Below, in pieces: positions 44,424 through 51,629 of a DNA stretch of 60,767 bases. Numbering within the stretch: position 1 is the stretch's first letter; the number at the start of each line of letters is the position of its first letter. Both the position numbers and the translations under genes were made by a program. The stretch covers positions 1 through 60,767 of the forward strand of contig JAFYSP010000009.1 of the NCBI GenBank assembly GCA_017559305.1, read 5' to 3'. Source of the DNA: Clostridia bacterium. Lineage in GTDB: Bacteria > Bacillota > Clostridia > Oscillospirales > Acutalibacteraceae. A model generated the notes under the pieces. That model was not told the origin of the DNA, did no database searches, and worked only from the letters and a program-made list of their open reading frames with translations.

Positions 44424-44464
44424 GGCAACCACCTTTCCTGAAAATTAAATTCAAATACAAAATC

Positions 44465-44493
44465 ATTATATCAAAAACCGACAGATTTTACAA
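44465..44493 (-). promoter_or_regulatory. Promoter of the dockerin/cohesin operon
   Basis: On the minus strand TTGTAA, 17 bases, TATAAT, about 40 bases before the GTG at 44423. Confidence 0.7.
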
Positions 44494-44532
44494 CATAAAT
44501 TATCCATTTACAAAAAATTGACAATTAAATAG

Positions 44533-44561
44533 ATGACAAAAAGAAAAAGATGTGTTATACT
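44533..44561 (+). promoter_or_regulatory. Promoter of the 250-residue protein gene
   Basis: ATGACA, 17 bases, TATACT. A small hairpin GCCGA TTGTTTT TCGGC follows in the leader before AAAGGAG. Confidence 0.6.
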
Positions 44562-44613
44562 GTTAAAGTGATTATTGAATGCCGATTGTTTTTCGGCTCT
44601 AAAGGAGATTAAA

Positions 44614-45366
44614 ATGGATACAACAGCTTTAAATAAAATCATTGATGGTTGCAGCGCTCTGCTTACAAAAAACGGATTTGCCGCAACCGACGTTGCAGGA
44701 GAATTCACTAAAGACAGTACAAAATTTGCCGTTAAATATCTTGAAGACAGCAAGATGATGGTTCTCGAATACACCGAGACCGCTGATATGGAAGGCTCCG
44801 AAACGGTTATTGCCAACTGGCTTTATGAAGGCATCGAGAGTGATATTCCCGTTATAGTAGAAGATTTCTGTGACCAGATAGGCGTTAAACTCGGCATCGT
44901 AAAACCTGCCGCCAGTTTAACCGCCAACAACATCGCAATGCCTACCAAAAAAGCTAAAGGCGATGAATACACAATTGATTCTTTAACGCAAAAAATTCTC
45001 GCTGTTTTCCCTGCCTTCAAAGAAGTTTACAAGGAAAACGTTGCAAAGTACAACACTTTCCTTTACGTTGATTTCTACAAGAGCACTCTTGTTCCTAAAC
45101 TTCGTGAAATCTGCGATGATTACAGTGCCAACAAGAAAACCATTGACAAGAGTTTTAAACTTTTAGCAGAAGCATTCTACAACTGCGACAAGGAAACAAG
45201 CGAACTTGTCTGCGGACTTATCGTTGCGGGAACCTTCTTTGATAAAAAAGATAAACTTGATGCTTGTCTTTCCAAGCTCGAAGAATTCCCCCTCTTTACA
45301 GCGGCTTGCAAAGCAGTAGTTGAAGAAGCTGCCGCAAACAAGAAATTCAAGCAGATTTTCGCATAA
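44614..45366 (+). CDS. Conserved hypothetical soluble protein
   Basis: A 250-residue cytosolic protein with no signal peptide, membrane helix or recognised motif. The N-terminal half looks alpha/beta and the C-terminal half helical with many Lys/Glu. AAAGGAG just before the ATG at 44614 and codons typical of well-expressed genes suggest a genuine, well-translated protein. It is divergent from the dockerin/cohesin operon across about 190 bases, and each side has its own promoter. The function is unknown. Confidence 0.7.
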   Translation: MDTTALNKIIDGCSALLTKNGFAATDVAGEFTKDSTKFAVKYLEDSKMMVLEYTETADMEGSETVIANWLYEGIESDIPVIVEDFCDQIGVKLGIVKPAASLTANNIAMPTKKAKGDEYTIDSLTQKILAVFPAFKEVYKENVAKYNTFLYVDFYKSTLVPKLREICDDYSANKKTIDKSFKLLAEAFYNCDKETSELVCGLIVAGTFFDKKDKLDACLSKLEEFPLFTAACKAVVEEAAANKKFKQIFA

Positions 45367-45375
45367 CAAAATATT

Positions 45376-45404
45376 AAAAGCCAGAGCAACTCGCCCTGGC
45401 TTTT
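45376..45404 (+). terminator. Terminator of the 250-residue protein gene
   Basis: AAAAGCCAGaGC / GCcCTGGCTTTT stem ten bases after the stop codon. Confidence 0.75.
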
Positions 45405-45414
45405 AGTTTACAAA

Positions 45415-45447
45415 AAAACTCGCAGTTGAAACTGCGAGTTTTTGTTT
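45415..45447 (-). terminator. Terminator of the symporter gene
   Basis: AAACTCGCAGTT / AACTGCGAGTTT stem; the minus strand has a T run beyond it. Confidence 0.8.
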
Positions 45448-47022
45448 TTATTCAGCATCAAGATTTGCTTCGGCATCTGCCTGAATATCAGGGTCATAAG
45501 AAAGAATGGGCTTGAGGTCTTTCTTCTTGACTTTTCTGTCAACGTAGTTCTTTGTAATCTTAACAACGAGGGGTATCATAAAGAGTACGCCTATCAAGTT
45601 GGGGATCATCATAAGTCCGTTGAAGGTGTCTGAAATATCCCAAGCGAGTGAAGACGTGAGCACTGCGCCGAAGATAATTGTGATAACGTGGATAATACGG
45701 AAAACAACTGTGGTTTTTGCGCCGAAGAGGTATTCCCAAGCTTTTGAGCCGTAGTGTGACCAACCGAGAACGGTTGTAAATGCAAAGAGGAACATTGCAA
45801 TTGCTACGAACTTGCTACCGATATCTCCCCAAGAGAACACTTCATTGAATGCTCCGCCGACGAGTGTTGCATCGGTGAATCCTTTTGCGATTTCACCTGT
45901 CTGCGCATTAAATACACCGCCGTTAAGTCCGCCTGAAGTAAGGACAACGAGAGCAGTCATTGTGCAGACGACCATTGTATCTGCAAATACCTCGAAGATA
46001 CCCCACATACCCTGCTTGACGGGTTCTTTAACGCTGGAGTTTGAGTGAACCATAACCGATGAACCAAGACCTGCTTCATTTGAGAAAACGCCACGCTTGA
46101 AACCGTTTGTCATAGCAACTATTACGCCACCGATACCGCCGCCGACGAATGCTTCGGGTGCGAATGCGTTAACGAAGATTGCCTTAAAAGCGGGAAGGAT
46201 TGCCTGATAGTTAATACCAATGATAACAAGACTTCCTGCAACAAAAAGCACAACCATAAAGGGAACAATCTTTTCGGCAACGTTTGCAATTCTCTTGACT
46301 CCGCCGAGAGTGATAACGGCTGTGAGTATCATAATTACAACGCCGATAATAACGCTGTAAAGAGACACGCCGCCAAACAAGGTAACGCTTGAAAGTGACT
46401 TTACGTCAAAAGCAGATGCAACGTTTGCAACGATCTTGTTTACCTGACCCATACTTCCGATACCGAAAGATGCGAGCATTGTAAAAATACAGAAAAGGAC
46501 TGCGAGAATTCTGCCCGGCTTTTTAAGGGTTGCTTCACCATGCTTATCCTTATATGAATAGCTGCCGACACCATCCTGCAAATAGTACATAGCGCCGCCC
46601 GACCATTCGCCTTCGCTGTTTTTACGTCTGAAATAAATACCGAGAACGTTTTCTGCGTAGTTGGTCATCATTCCGAAGAATGCGGCAACCCACATCCAGA
46701 AAACTGCACCTGCGCCGCCGATTGCGATCGCTGCGGCAACACCTGCGATATTACCTGTACCGACTGTTGCGGCAAGTGCTGTACAAAGCGCCTGGAAGGG
46801 AGAAATAACGCCCTTTTCCTTGCGATGCTTCATAACGTCTTTTGTGAACAAACTACCGATGGTGTTCTTCCACCAGAGTTTCAGGTGTGAAACCTGAAAT
46901 ACCTTTGTGGAAAGGGTTACGATTATGCCTGTGCCTATAAGAAGAGCAAGACCGAAAATTCCCCATACCACTCCATTTACGCTACCGTTAATTTCGGCAA
47001 CTTTTTCGAGAAACGCTTCCAT
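45448..47022 (-). CDS. Alanine/glycine:cation symporter (AGCS family)
   Basis: Sodium-coupled transporter for glycine/alanine, 524 residues, about 11 membrane helices. Family landmarks: QALCTALAATVGTGNIAGVA near the N-terminus, GPxGAVFWMW-like GGAGAVFWMWVAAFFGM, AMTNGFKRGVFSNEAGLGSS and the GWSHYGSKAWEYLFG segment. AGGAGG precedes the ATG. A tandem glycine riboswitch in the leader ties expression to glycine. The C-terminal tail is acidic. Confidence 0.92.
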   Translation of the reverse strand: MEAFLEKVAEINGSVNGVVWGIFGLALLIGTGIIVTLSTKVFQVSHLKLWWKNTIGSLFTKDVMKHRKEKGVISPFQALCTALAATVGTGNIAGVAAAIAIGGAGAVFWMWVAAFFGMMTNYAENVLGIYFRRKNSEGEWSGGAMYYLQDGVGSYSYKDKHGEATLKKPGRILAVLFCIFTMLASFGIGSMGQVNKIVANVASAFDVKSLSSVTLFGGVSLYSVIIGVVIMILTAVITLGGVKRIANVAEKIVPFMVVLFVAGSLVIIGINYQAILPAFKAIFVNAFAPEAFVGGGIGGVIVAMTNGFKRGVFSNEAGLGSSVMVHSNSSVKEPVKQGMWGIFEVFADTMVVCTMTALVVLTSGGLNGGVFNAQTGEIAKGFTDATLVGGAFNEVFSWGDIGSKFVAIAMFLFAFTTVLGWSHYGSKAWEYLFGAKTTVVFRIIHVITIIFGAVLTSSLAWDISDTFNGLMMIPNLIGVLFMIPLVVKITKNYVDRKVKKKDLKPILSYDPDIQADAEANLDAE

Positions 47023-47047
47023 TGTTTTCCTCCTAAAAAATAAAAAA

Positions 47048-47079
47048 TGCAGACCGCCTTAATGCAAAAGCAGTCTGCA
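47048..47079 (-). terminator. Glycine riboswitch expression-platform terminator
   Basis: On the minus strand GCAGACTGC / GCGGTCTGC with a T run, after the second aptamer and directly before the symporter ribosome site. The switch could act on this hairpin. Confidence 0.75.
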
Positions 47080-47114
47080 AGCAAAACAAAATTATCCCCT
47101 TATAACAGAAAATC

Positions 47115-47273
47115 AAACTTTGTCCTTTTGCCTGAGAGATTAGCGAAACCGCTTTGCACCTTCGGCACTCAACTTAATGAGTTTCTCCAAAGTTTTGTCA
47201 GTTTGCAGTCCTCATCCCTTTCGGGACACCTGAGAGTGTTACTCCTTCGGCAGTTTTCACTATTTCCTGCAAA
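47115..47273 (-). promoter_or_regulatory. Tandem glycine riboswitch
   Basis: Two aptamers on the minus strand. The first (47202-47273) has GCCGAAGGAGTAACACTCTC and CAGG... closing by TTTGCAG/CTGCAAA. The second (47115-47195) has GGAGAAACTC, GCCGAAGGTGCAAAG and CTAATCTCTCAGGCAAAAGG, closing by AAACTTTG/CAAAGTTT. These are the glycine riboswitch consensus blocks. It controls the AGCS symporter. Whether glycine turns it on or off is not decided by sequence alone. Confidence 0.93.
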
Positions 47274-47298
47274 CGTCATACAAAAACTATTTTATGAC

Positions 47299-47327
47299 AT
47301 TATACAATCTCTTCAGACAGTTTTCAA
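47299..47327 (-). promoter_or_regulatory. Promoter of the riboswitch/symporter transcript
   Basis: On the minus strand TTGAAA, 17 bases, TATAAT, 26 bases before aptamer 1. Confidence 0.85.
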
Positions 47328-47414
47328 GGGGTATTGCCATTTTCTATGTTTCTTACATAATGTTGTGTTATCTATCAAAAGTTTTGTGCATTTTAACACA
47401 TTAAACAAAAAAAG

Positions 47415-47729
47415 TCAGTCGTTTACCGTCCATATCGGGATAAAGCCGTAACTCAAGACGGTTTTTAGTTTTTCTTTGCTTCTTTTTAAATGTCTTGACA
47501 CTGTTGACTTGTTGACACCCAATTCATTACTGATTTCGGTTACGCTCTTGCCCTCAAAATAAAATTCTGTCAGAATATCCCTTTGCTTATCTGTTAATTC
47601 TGTATCCATCGCTTTTTTGAGTTGCTTTTTTAAGTACTCTATCTGCTTCTCATTTGTGCCGGATGACATAAAATCACTCGGCTTCATTCTGTCGCCGAAA
47701 ATTTCAAGACTAAATATTGTTCTGTCCAT
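47415..47729 (-). CDS. Sigma-70 region 4-like HTH protein
   Basis: A 104-residue protein whose C-terminal half is a helix-turn-helix of the sigma-70 region 4 type (TDKQRDILTEFYFEGKSVTE and LGVNKSTVSRHLKRSKEKLK). It has no region 2, so it cannot be a complete sigma factor by itself. Small proteins of this kind occur as activators in phages and integrative elements. The ATG at 47729 has GAGGAG upstream and lies inside the end of the 75-residue gene, so the two are coupled. Autonomous sigma factor function is unlikely. Confidence 0.75.
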   Translation of the reverse strand: MDRTIFSLEIFGDRMKPSDFMSSGTNEKQIEYLKKQLKKAMDTELTDKQRDILTEFYFEGKSVTEISNELGVNKSTVSRHLKRSKEKLKTVLSYGFIPIWTVND

Positions 47730-47937
47730 TGGGATTTCTCCTCTCATAATATTCTTTCAGTTTTTTTGCCGTCTCACGACAATAGGTTGCGTCTACATAC
47801 AATAAATATATCCTTCTGCGCATATAAACCTTATCTTCTCCCGATAAGTGTTTTAATTCTTTATTCAATTCATGTATTCTATTCGTTACGGCTAATGCTC
47901 TTTTTTCATATTCCAGCCCTAATTCATATAAAGTCAT
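47710..47937 (-). CDS. Small helical protein upstream of the sigma-like gene
   Basis: A 75-residue, strongly charged, helical protein (EKRALAVTNRIHELNKELKH) of unknown family, with AAGGAGAAG before the ATG. Its stop overlaps the start of the sigma-region-4 gene by 20 bases. It is the first gene leftward from the four-operator region, in the position of an early gene in an ImmR-type switch. Function unknown; coiled-coil or DNA-binding accessory roles are guesses. Confidence 0.6.
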   Translation of the reverse strand: MTLYELGLEYEKRALAVTNRIHELNKELKHLSGEDKVYMRRRIYLLYVDATYCRETAKKLKEYYERRNPNGQNNI

Positions 47938-47947
47938 ATCTTCTCCT

Positions 47948-47964
47948 TAACACATTGTGTGTGA
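47948..47964. promoter_or_regulatory. Operator site 1 of the XRE repressor
   Basis: TAACACATTGTGTGTGA (reverse complement TCACACACAATGTGTTA). It overlaps the edge of the ribosome site of the 75-residue gene. Confidence 0.65.
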
Positions 47965-48011
47965 TAATTGGTTGCTGAACAAAAACGGGGATTTTGCTCT
48001 GTTGCAAGTTT

Positions 48012-48040
48012 ATGATAACACATATCGTGTGATATTTCAA
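48012..48040 (-). promoter_or_regulatory. Leftward promoter containing operator site 2
   Basis: On the minus strand TTGAAA (48035-48040), 17 bases, TATCAT (48012-48017). Operator 2 (TAACACATATCGTGTGA, 48016-48032) fills the spacer, so repressor binding should block the polymerase. Confidence 0.7.
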
Positions 48041-48057
48041 GTGTTAAACTGTCGATT

Positions 48058-48074
48058 TCACACGATTTGTGTAG
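48058..48074. promoter_or_regulatory. Operator site 3
   Basis: TCACACGATTTGTGTAG, the least symmetric copy, located just upstream of the leftward -35 element. Confidence 0.6.
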
Positions 48075-48120
48075 AATTATAAATGTTGCGACAATATTTC
48101 CGCAACATTTGAGCAACTTT

Positions 48121-48148
48121 TTGACATTTTATAGAAAAAAGTTATTGT
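48121..48148 (+). promoter_or_regulatory. Rightward promoter of the XRE repressor
   Basis: TTGACA, 16 bases, TATTGT. Operator 4 begins five bases after the -10 element, over the transcription start, which fits autorepression. Confidence 0.6.
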
Positions 48149-48152
48149 AAAA

Positions 48153-48169
48153 TCACACATTTTGTGTTA
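48153..48169. promoter_or_regulatory. Operator site 4
   Basis: TCACACATTTTGTGTTA; together with sites 1-3 it gives the consensus TCACAC-5N-TGTGTTA. Copies 1, 2 and 4 match all 12 fixed positions. Confidence 0.65.
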
Positions 48170-48207
48170 ACATATTATTAAGATAACGATGAATGGACTG
48201 ATCTTAT

Positions 48208-48603
48208 ATGGCAAACTTTAACGAAAGATTAAAGCAACTGCGTTTGGCATCCGGTTTGACACAGCAGGGTCTTGCTGATGAATTGGGAATTTCGGCAAGC
48301 GCCATTGGTATGTATGAACAAGGGCGAAGAGAGCCCGACAGAGCCACTTTGATGCTTATGAGCAATTATTTCGGTGTCTCAACCGATTTTATTTTAGGCA
48401 CCGAAGGTAGTTGCGACGTAAAAGATATGCTCGACAACATCAGAAACCAAATCAAAGATGCACACGGTCTTATGTTTAACGGAAAACCGCTCGACGTAGA
48501 TGCAGACAAATTATTTGACGCTATGTACGTTGCGGCATCCGTTATGTTTGAAAAGGAATCAAAGGAAAACTCTAATGAAGCAAAAAATCTTAAAGACGAT
48601 TGA
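48208..48603 (+). CDS. XRE family repressor, ImmR/CI-like
   Basis: A 131-residue DNA-binding protein with an N-terminal XRE helix-turn-helix (residues 8-62; LTQQGLADELGISASAIGMY), followed by an alpha-helical tail that would contribute to oligomerisation. It is followed by an overlapping ImmA-type peptidase gene, the partnership known from ICEBs1 and phage phi105-like elements where ImmA cleaves ImmR to lift repression. Four matching operators lie upstream. It is divergent from the 75-residue and sigma-like genes. Self-repression and repression of the leftward genes are inferred. Confidence 0.88.
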   Translation: MANFNERLKQLRLASGLTQQGLADELGISASAIGMYEQGRREPDRATLMLMSNYFGVSTDFILGTEGSCDVKDMLDNIRNQIKDAHGLMFNGKPLDVDADKLFDAMYVAASVMFEKESKENSNEAKNLKDD

Positions 48604-49015
48604 GAATATTTATCTCAGGTATGGCACGCTTGACCCAAAGCAAATTTGCGATATATTGAATATTTCTATTACCAACACCGAACTGCCCAAGGGGACTAAT
48701 GGTTTTTTCTTCTCAATAGCAGGTAAAAAGGCAATCGTAATTAATTCGGCGCTTTCTAAAGAATCAGAAAAATATTGCTTGGCGCACGAATTGGGACACG
48801 CCCTTTTTCATGAGCAACTCAATCGGGCATTCTTATCCCAAAATACCTACTTTGTCGCCGAAAGATATGAAAGAGAGGCGGATTTGTTTGCAGTATGCCT
48901 ACTTTTAGGTAAACCAAGTAAAGAAAAACTTGTTGGAATACCGCTTCAACTCATTTCAAAAAAGTTTGGACTCCCTATTGAATCAGTAAAAGATTGGGCA
49001 CAAATGGCTTCATAA
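48575..49015 (+). CDS. ImmA/IrrE family metallo-endopeptidase
   Basis: A 146-residue zinc peptidase. HELGHALFH (residues 71-79) holds the H-E-x-x-H ligands, and ERYEREADLFAVCLLL contains the third ligand Glu and the family E-x-x-A-D-x-F-A signature. Length matches ImmA. The ATG at 48575 lies inside the repressor gene (29-base overlap) with AAAGGA upstream, so the two are coupled. Its expected substrate is the adjacent XRE repressor; this is family knowledge, not shown here. Confidence 0.9.
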   Translation: MKQKILKTIENIYLRYGTLDPKQICDILNISITNTELPKGTNGFFFSIAGKKAIVINSALSKESEKYCLAHELGHALFHEQLNRAFLSQNTYFVAERYEREADLFAVCLLLGKPSKEKLVGIPLQLISKKFGLPIESVKDWAQMAS

Positions 49016-49020
49016 AAAAT

Positions 49021-49051
49021 TAAGGACTGCGAAAACTCGCAGTCCTTTTTT
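49021..49051. terminator. Bidirectional terminator
   Basis: AAGGACTGCGA / TCGCAGTCCTT stem with T run, between the convergent ImmA and endolysin genes. Confidence 0.85.
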
Positions 49052-49055
49052 GCGA

Positions 49056-50114
49056 CTATTTAATACCTATAAGATATTCCCACGTACTTGCATTTATAAT
49101 TCCGTCAGCGGTGAGTTTGTGCTTTTTCTGGTATTCCTTGATTTTTTTGGTCATTGCGCTGTCGCAAACACCTGTTTCTTGAATACCCAACTGCTTTTGG
49201 GCAAGTTTGGTAAGATTTGGATATCTTGAAACTCTGTCCTTCCACTCTTGCACAAGACATTTTTCGGCAAGTTTTATCGGCGTTTCGGACCAGTCTATGC
49301 GAATACCGTCATTATAAGCGGCATCCAAGAACAGTTTCACGTTTGACTTGGTATCCGTCGCCTCGGTTATAGGGTGCACATCCTTCTCATCAACCCATCC
49401 CCATGCGTTCGAGCCGTCCTTATTGTTACCTGAGCCATAATATTCACCAATGATATGATACGGGTGCTTTTTGCCCTTTTCAATCTTTGTGACTTTCGCA
49501 AAGCCTTTTTTACAGGCGCTGCCCTTAGCAGCCGAAGGATTAAGATAATGCTTTGAACCGGTAAACATTATAATATCTTCCAATCCAACAGCCGCCTTAC
49601 TTTCAGGTTTTGCGGTGGCAGTGCAACACTCGGCAGGGTTATAGATAAAGCCTAAAAACTTTCCGCTGTAACCCCAATTGCCGTCGCTTCCTTTTTTTCG
49701 CGTGAGAGTAGTGAAAGCCTTTCCGCCCCAGACGGATTCACTGGTTGTTACCTGCGAGTCACTTGTCACCACTTCAACTATCGCAACGTGACCGACACCG
49801 TCCGAAGCCTTTAGGGTTTCGCCCTTTTGCCATACCATACAAGCGCCTACTTTGGGTGTTGTACCAACCTTAAGATTTCCTTTATGCTGCATGAAATTTT
49901 CCGCATTGACAGGCGCCAAATATTTGCACTTGCCGTATCCGCCTATTTCATTAAACCTGCCATAAGCATAGCCTACGCAATTTGACAGCACGTTGCAATC
50001 CTTATCGGTAGGATTACCCTCAATGGCATCAGAGTATCCTCCCTTTGATTTTGTGATATAATATTTATTTTTTGCATCAGGTTTTGTAAGACGCGGTATA
50101 AAATCACTTGCCAT
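49056..50114 (-). CDS. CHAP-type phage endolysin with SH3-like and PG-binding domains
   Basis: A 352-residue cell-wall hydrolase without signal peptide. The N-terminal CHAP-like amidase/endopeptidase domain has Cys46 (LSNCVGYAYGRFNE) and His109 (GVGHVAIVEV). A middle SH3-like region (about 190-255) and a C-terminal PG_binding_1 domain (about 290-352) complete it. The start at 50114 is chosen for spacing to AAAGGAA; it then ends 11 bases inside the holin gene. Lack of a signal peptide plus the adjacent holin is typical of phage endolysins. It is the last gene in the leftward cassette. Confidence 0.85.
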   Translation of the reverse strand: MASDFIPRLTKPDAKNKYYITKSKGGYSDAIEGNPTDKDCNVLSNCVGYAYGRFNEIGGYGKCKYLAPVNAENFMQHKGNLKVGTTPKVGACMVWQKGETLKASDGVGHVAIVEVVTSDSQVTTSESVWGGKAFTTLTRKKGSDGNWGYSGKFLGFIYNPAECCTATAKPESKAAVGLEDIIMFTGSKHYLNPSAAKGSACKKGFAKVTKIEKGKKHPYHIIGEYYGSGNNKDGSNAWGWVDEKDVHPITEATDTKSNVKLFLDAAYNDGIRIDWSETPIKLAEKCLVQEWKDRVSRYPNLTKLAQKQLGIQETGVCDSAMTKKIKEYQKKHKLTADGIINASTWEYLIGIK

Positions 50115-50295
50115 CGTTATCATTTCCTTTCTTCTCATACTGTGTACCAAAATAAAATGCAATTACCGTAGTAAATATTACAAGAAATTGTTCTGCCGAT
50201 ATTCTTCCCACGACGGAAAGAATTGCAAAAACAACCGTGAGTATTATCGTTACAATACTTTTTACCGTTAAAAGTTTTTCAAGTCGTTGTTTCAA
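50104..50295 (-). CDS. Phage holin-like protein
   Basis: A 63-residue protein with two hydrophobic helices (about 13-31 and 35-52) and a charged C-terminal tail, the usual form of small phage holins that let the endolysin through the membrane. It overlaps the genes on both sides by a few bases, as in phage lysis modules. Call rests on size, topology and position. Confidence 0.75.
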   Translation of the reverse strand: MKQRLEKLLTVKSIVTIILTVVFAILSVVGRISAEQFLVIFTTVIAFYFGTQYEKKGNDNDGK

Positions 50296-50555
50296 AATGA
50301 TTCCCTCCCATAATGTTCTTCTATATTTTTAATTCTATGTTCAAGTGAGCGGACACGTTCTTCCAAAACGGGAATTTTGTGAGCAAATCCGTTATGTTCA
50401 CGCACTTCATTTGTAAGAGCATCTATTTTCGTGTCGGTCACCGCTTGATTTACTCGGATATTTTGCTCCGTTTTCCGAGAAGTTAAGACACAGGTAAGTA
50501 CCGTGCCGACAAGAGCCAGACCCGCAGTGATAATGGCTGATATAATAGTTTCCAT
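50292..50555 (-). CDS. XhlA-like small phage protein
   Basis: An 87-residue protein with one N-terminal membrane helix (about 5-25) and a coiled-coil-type tail (residues 45-80) full of Glu/Arg heptads. This matches the small membrane-associated protein that precedes holin in PBSX-like lysis modules (XhlA-type), a resemblance from layout rather than sequence identity. It overlaps the holin gene. Confidence 0.6.
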   Translation of the reverse strand: METIISAIITAGLALVGTVLTCVLTSRKTEQNIRVNQAVTDTKIDALTNEVREHNGFAHKIPVLEERVRSLEHRIKNIEEHYGRESF

Positions 50556-50573
50556 AAATTATCCTATTCTTCC

Positions 50574-51629
50574 CTATTCAAAAGTAATATCATAACCATT
50601 TAACAAAGCCTTGCTGTATGGTGTTTCAACGAAATATTTATATTTCGTAAAGGGTCTTAAAGTGCCCAATGCATCGAAGTATTCAATGGTACCTGTAACG
50701 TAATCAATTCTACCAATCACGCTATAATCTTCCTGTATATAAGGGTGAATGATATTTCCGTTGCCATCGTCGATATACTCGGCGTCGGTTTGTTCTCCTG
50801 CATCGTTTTGGGGAGTCAAAACAAGTGAACCCGGTTTGATATTTTGGTGTCTTAATTGCGCACCGTTTATTCCGTTAGAGTCTTCGACATATTCTACAGT
50901 GCCGCCGGCTTCCATCAATAATGCTCTTGTATCTGTGGCACCGTCAATACAATTAATCGGAAACGTAACCGATATGGGATTATCTGTAGCATCGGTATTA
51001 CACGCATTAAGAATCGACGACAAAGAATCCAAAGTTATTTTGGTTGAATCCTTAATACTAAAGCCGCTTTTTCCGATTGAGCCGCTTGTGATGGTAAGGT
51101 CTTTTAAGGCTGTGCAACCGTCGAAGACAGAATTCCAGGTTTGGTCTCCATCTTCATCAAGCGCTATGCTAACAGACTTCAGTCTTATACTGTTGCGAAA
51201 AAGTTGATTCAAATTCGTCACTTTTTTAGTGTCAATATGGGGTATATCGGTAAAGGGTGTGTCATAAAATGCACAATCAAGAGAAGTGCAATTAGAGGTG
51301 TCTAACACAACGTTGCAATCAGCCAGTCTTTCGGTAAGACTAAAAGGCATCACATTGTTTCCAAATTCCCTGAACATACCGTTGGCGATGGTCGGTATTA
51401 TATCATATTGAGGATTAAAACTATATATATTCCAACCTTTTCCTGCAAATCTGTAGTTGCAATTTTCGCTCAAATAATATTTCTGATATTCAAACCAGAA
51501 GTTATCTTTTTCTGTCTGAATGCCCTCCTCAATGGCTTGTTCTCTGCTTTGTTCGCCTTTTTCAAAACCGGCTTTATATACCTTTCGTTCGTTCATAGCA
51601 ATAAAAGCAAGTTTATCCGCTATACTCAT
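50574..51629 (-). CDS. Phage tail-fibre-like protein with BspA-type leucine-rich repeats
   Basis: A 351-residue protein. Residues 1-60 are helical and charged, as in fibre attachment regions. Residues about 85-245 contain leucine-rich repeats of the BspA/treponema type (SVFDGCTALKDLTITSGSIG, FRNSIRLKSVSI). The C-terminus (250-351) is beta-rich. Gene overlaps the preceding baseplate-like gene (stop within start). Such proteins occur as receptor-binding fibres in phages of gut Clostridia. Host-surface or carbohydrate binding is a guess. Confidence 0.65.
   Translation of the reverse strand: MSIADKLAFIAMNERKVYKAGFEKGEQSREQAIEEGIQTEKDNFWFEYQKYYLSENCNYRFAGKGWNIYSFNPQYDIIPTIANGMFREFGNNVMPFSLTERLADCNVVLDTSNCTSLDCAFYDTPFTDIPHIDTKKVTNLNQLFRNSIRLKSVSIALDEDGDQTWNSVFDGCTALKDLTITSGSIGKSGFSIKDSTKITLDSLSSILNACNTDATDNPISVTFPINCIDGATDTRALLMEAGGTVEYVEDSNGINGAQLRHQNIKPGSLVLTPQNDAGEQTDAEYIDDGNGNIIHPYIQEDYSVIGRIDYVTGTIEYFDALGTLRPFTKYKYFVETPYSKALLNGYDITFE

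Noticed and set aside
40401..44432. Part of a cellulosome gene cluster
   Set aside because: Only one cohesin and one dockerin are present, with no scaffoldin or plant-polysaccharide enzymes; the dockerin cargo is a peptidoglycan hydrolase.
47948..48169. A CRISPR-like array
   Set aside because: The four repeats are short palindromes of 17 bases with unequal spacing and sit in promoters; no spacers of uniform length or cas genes.
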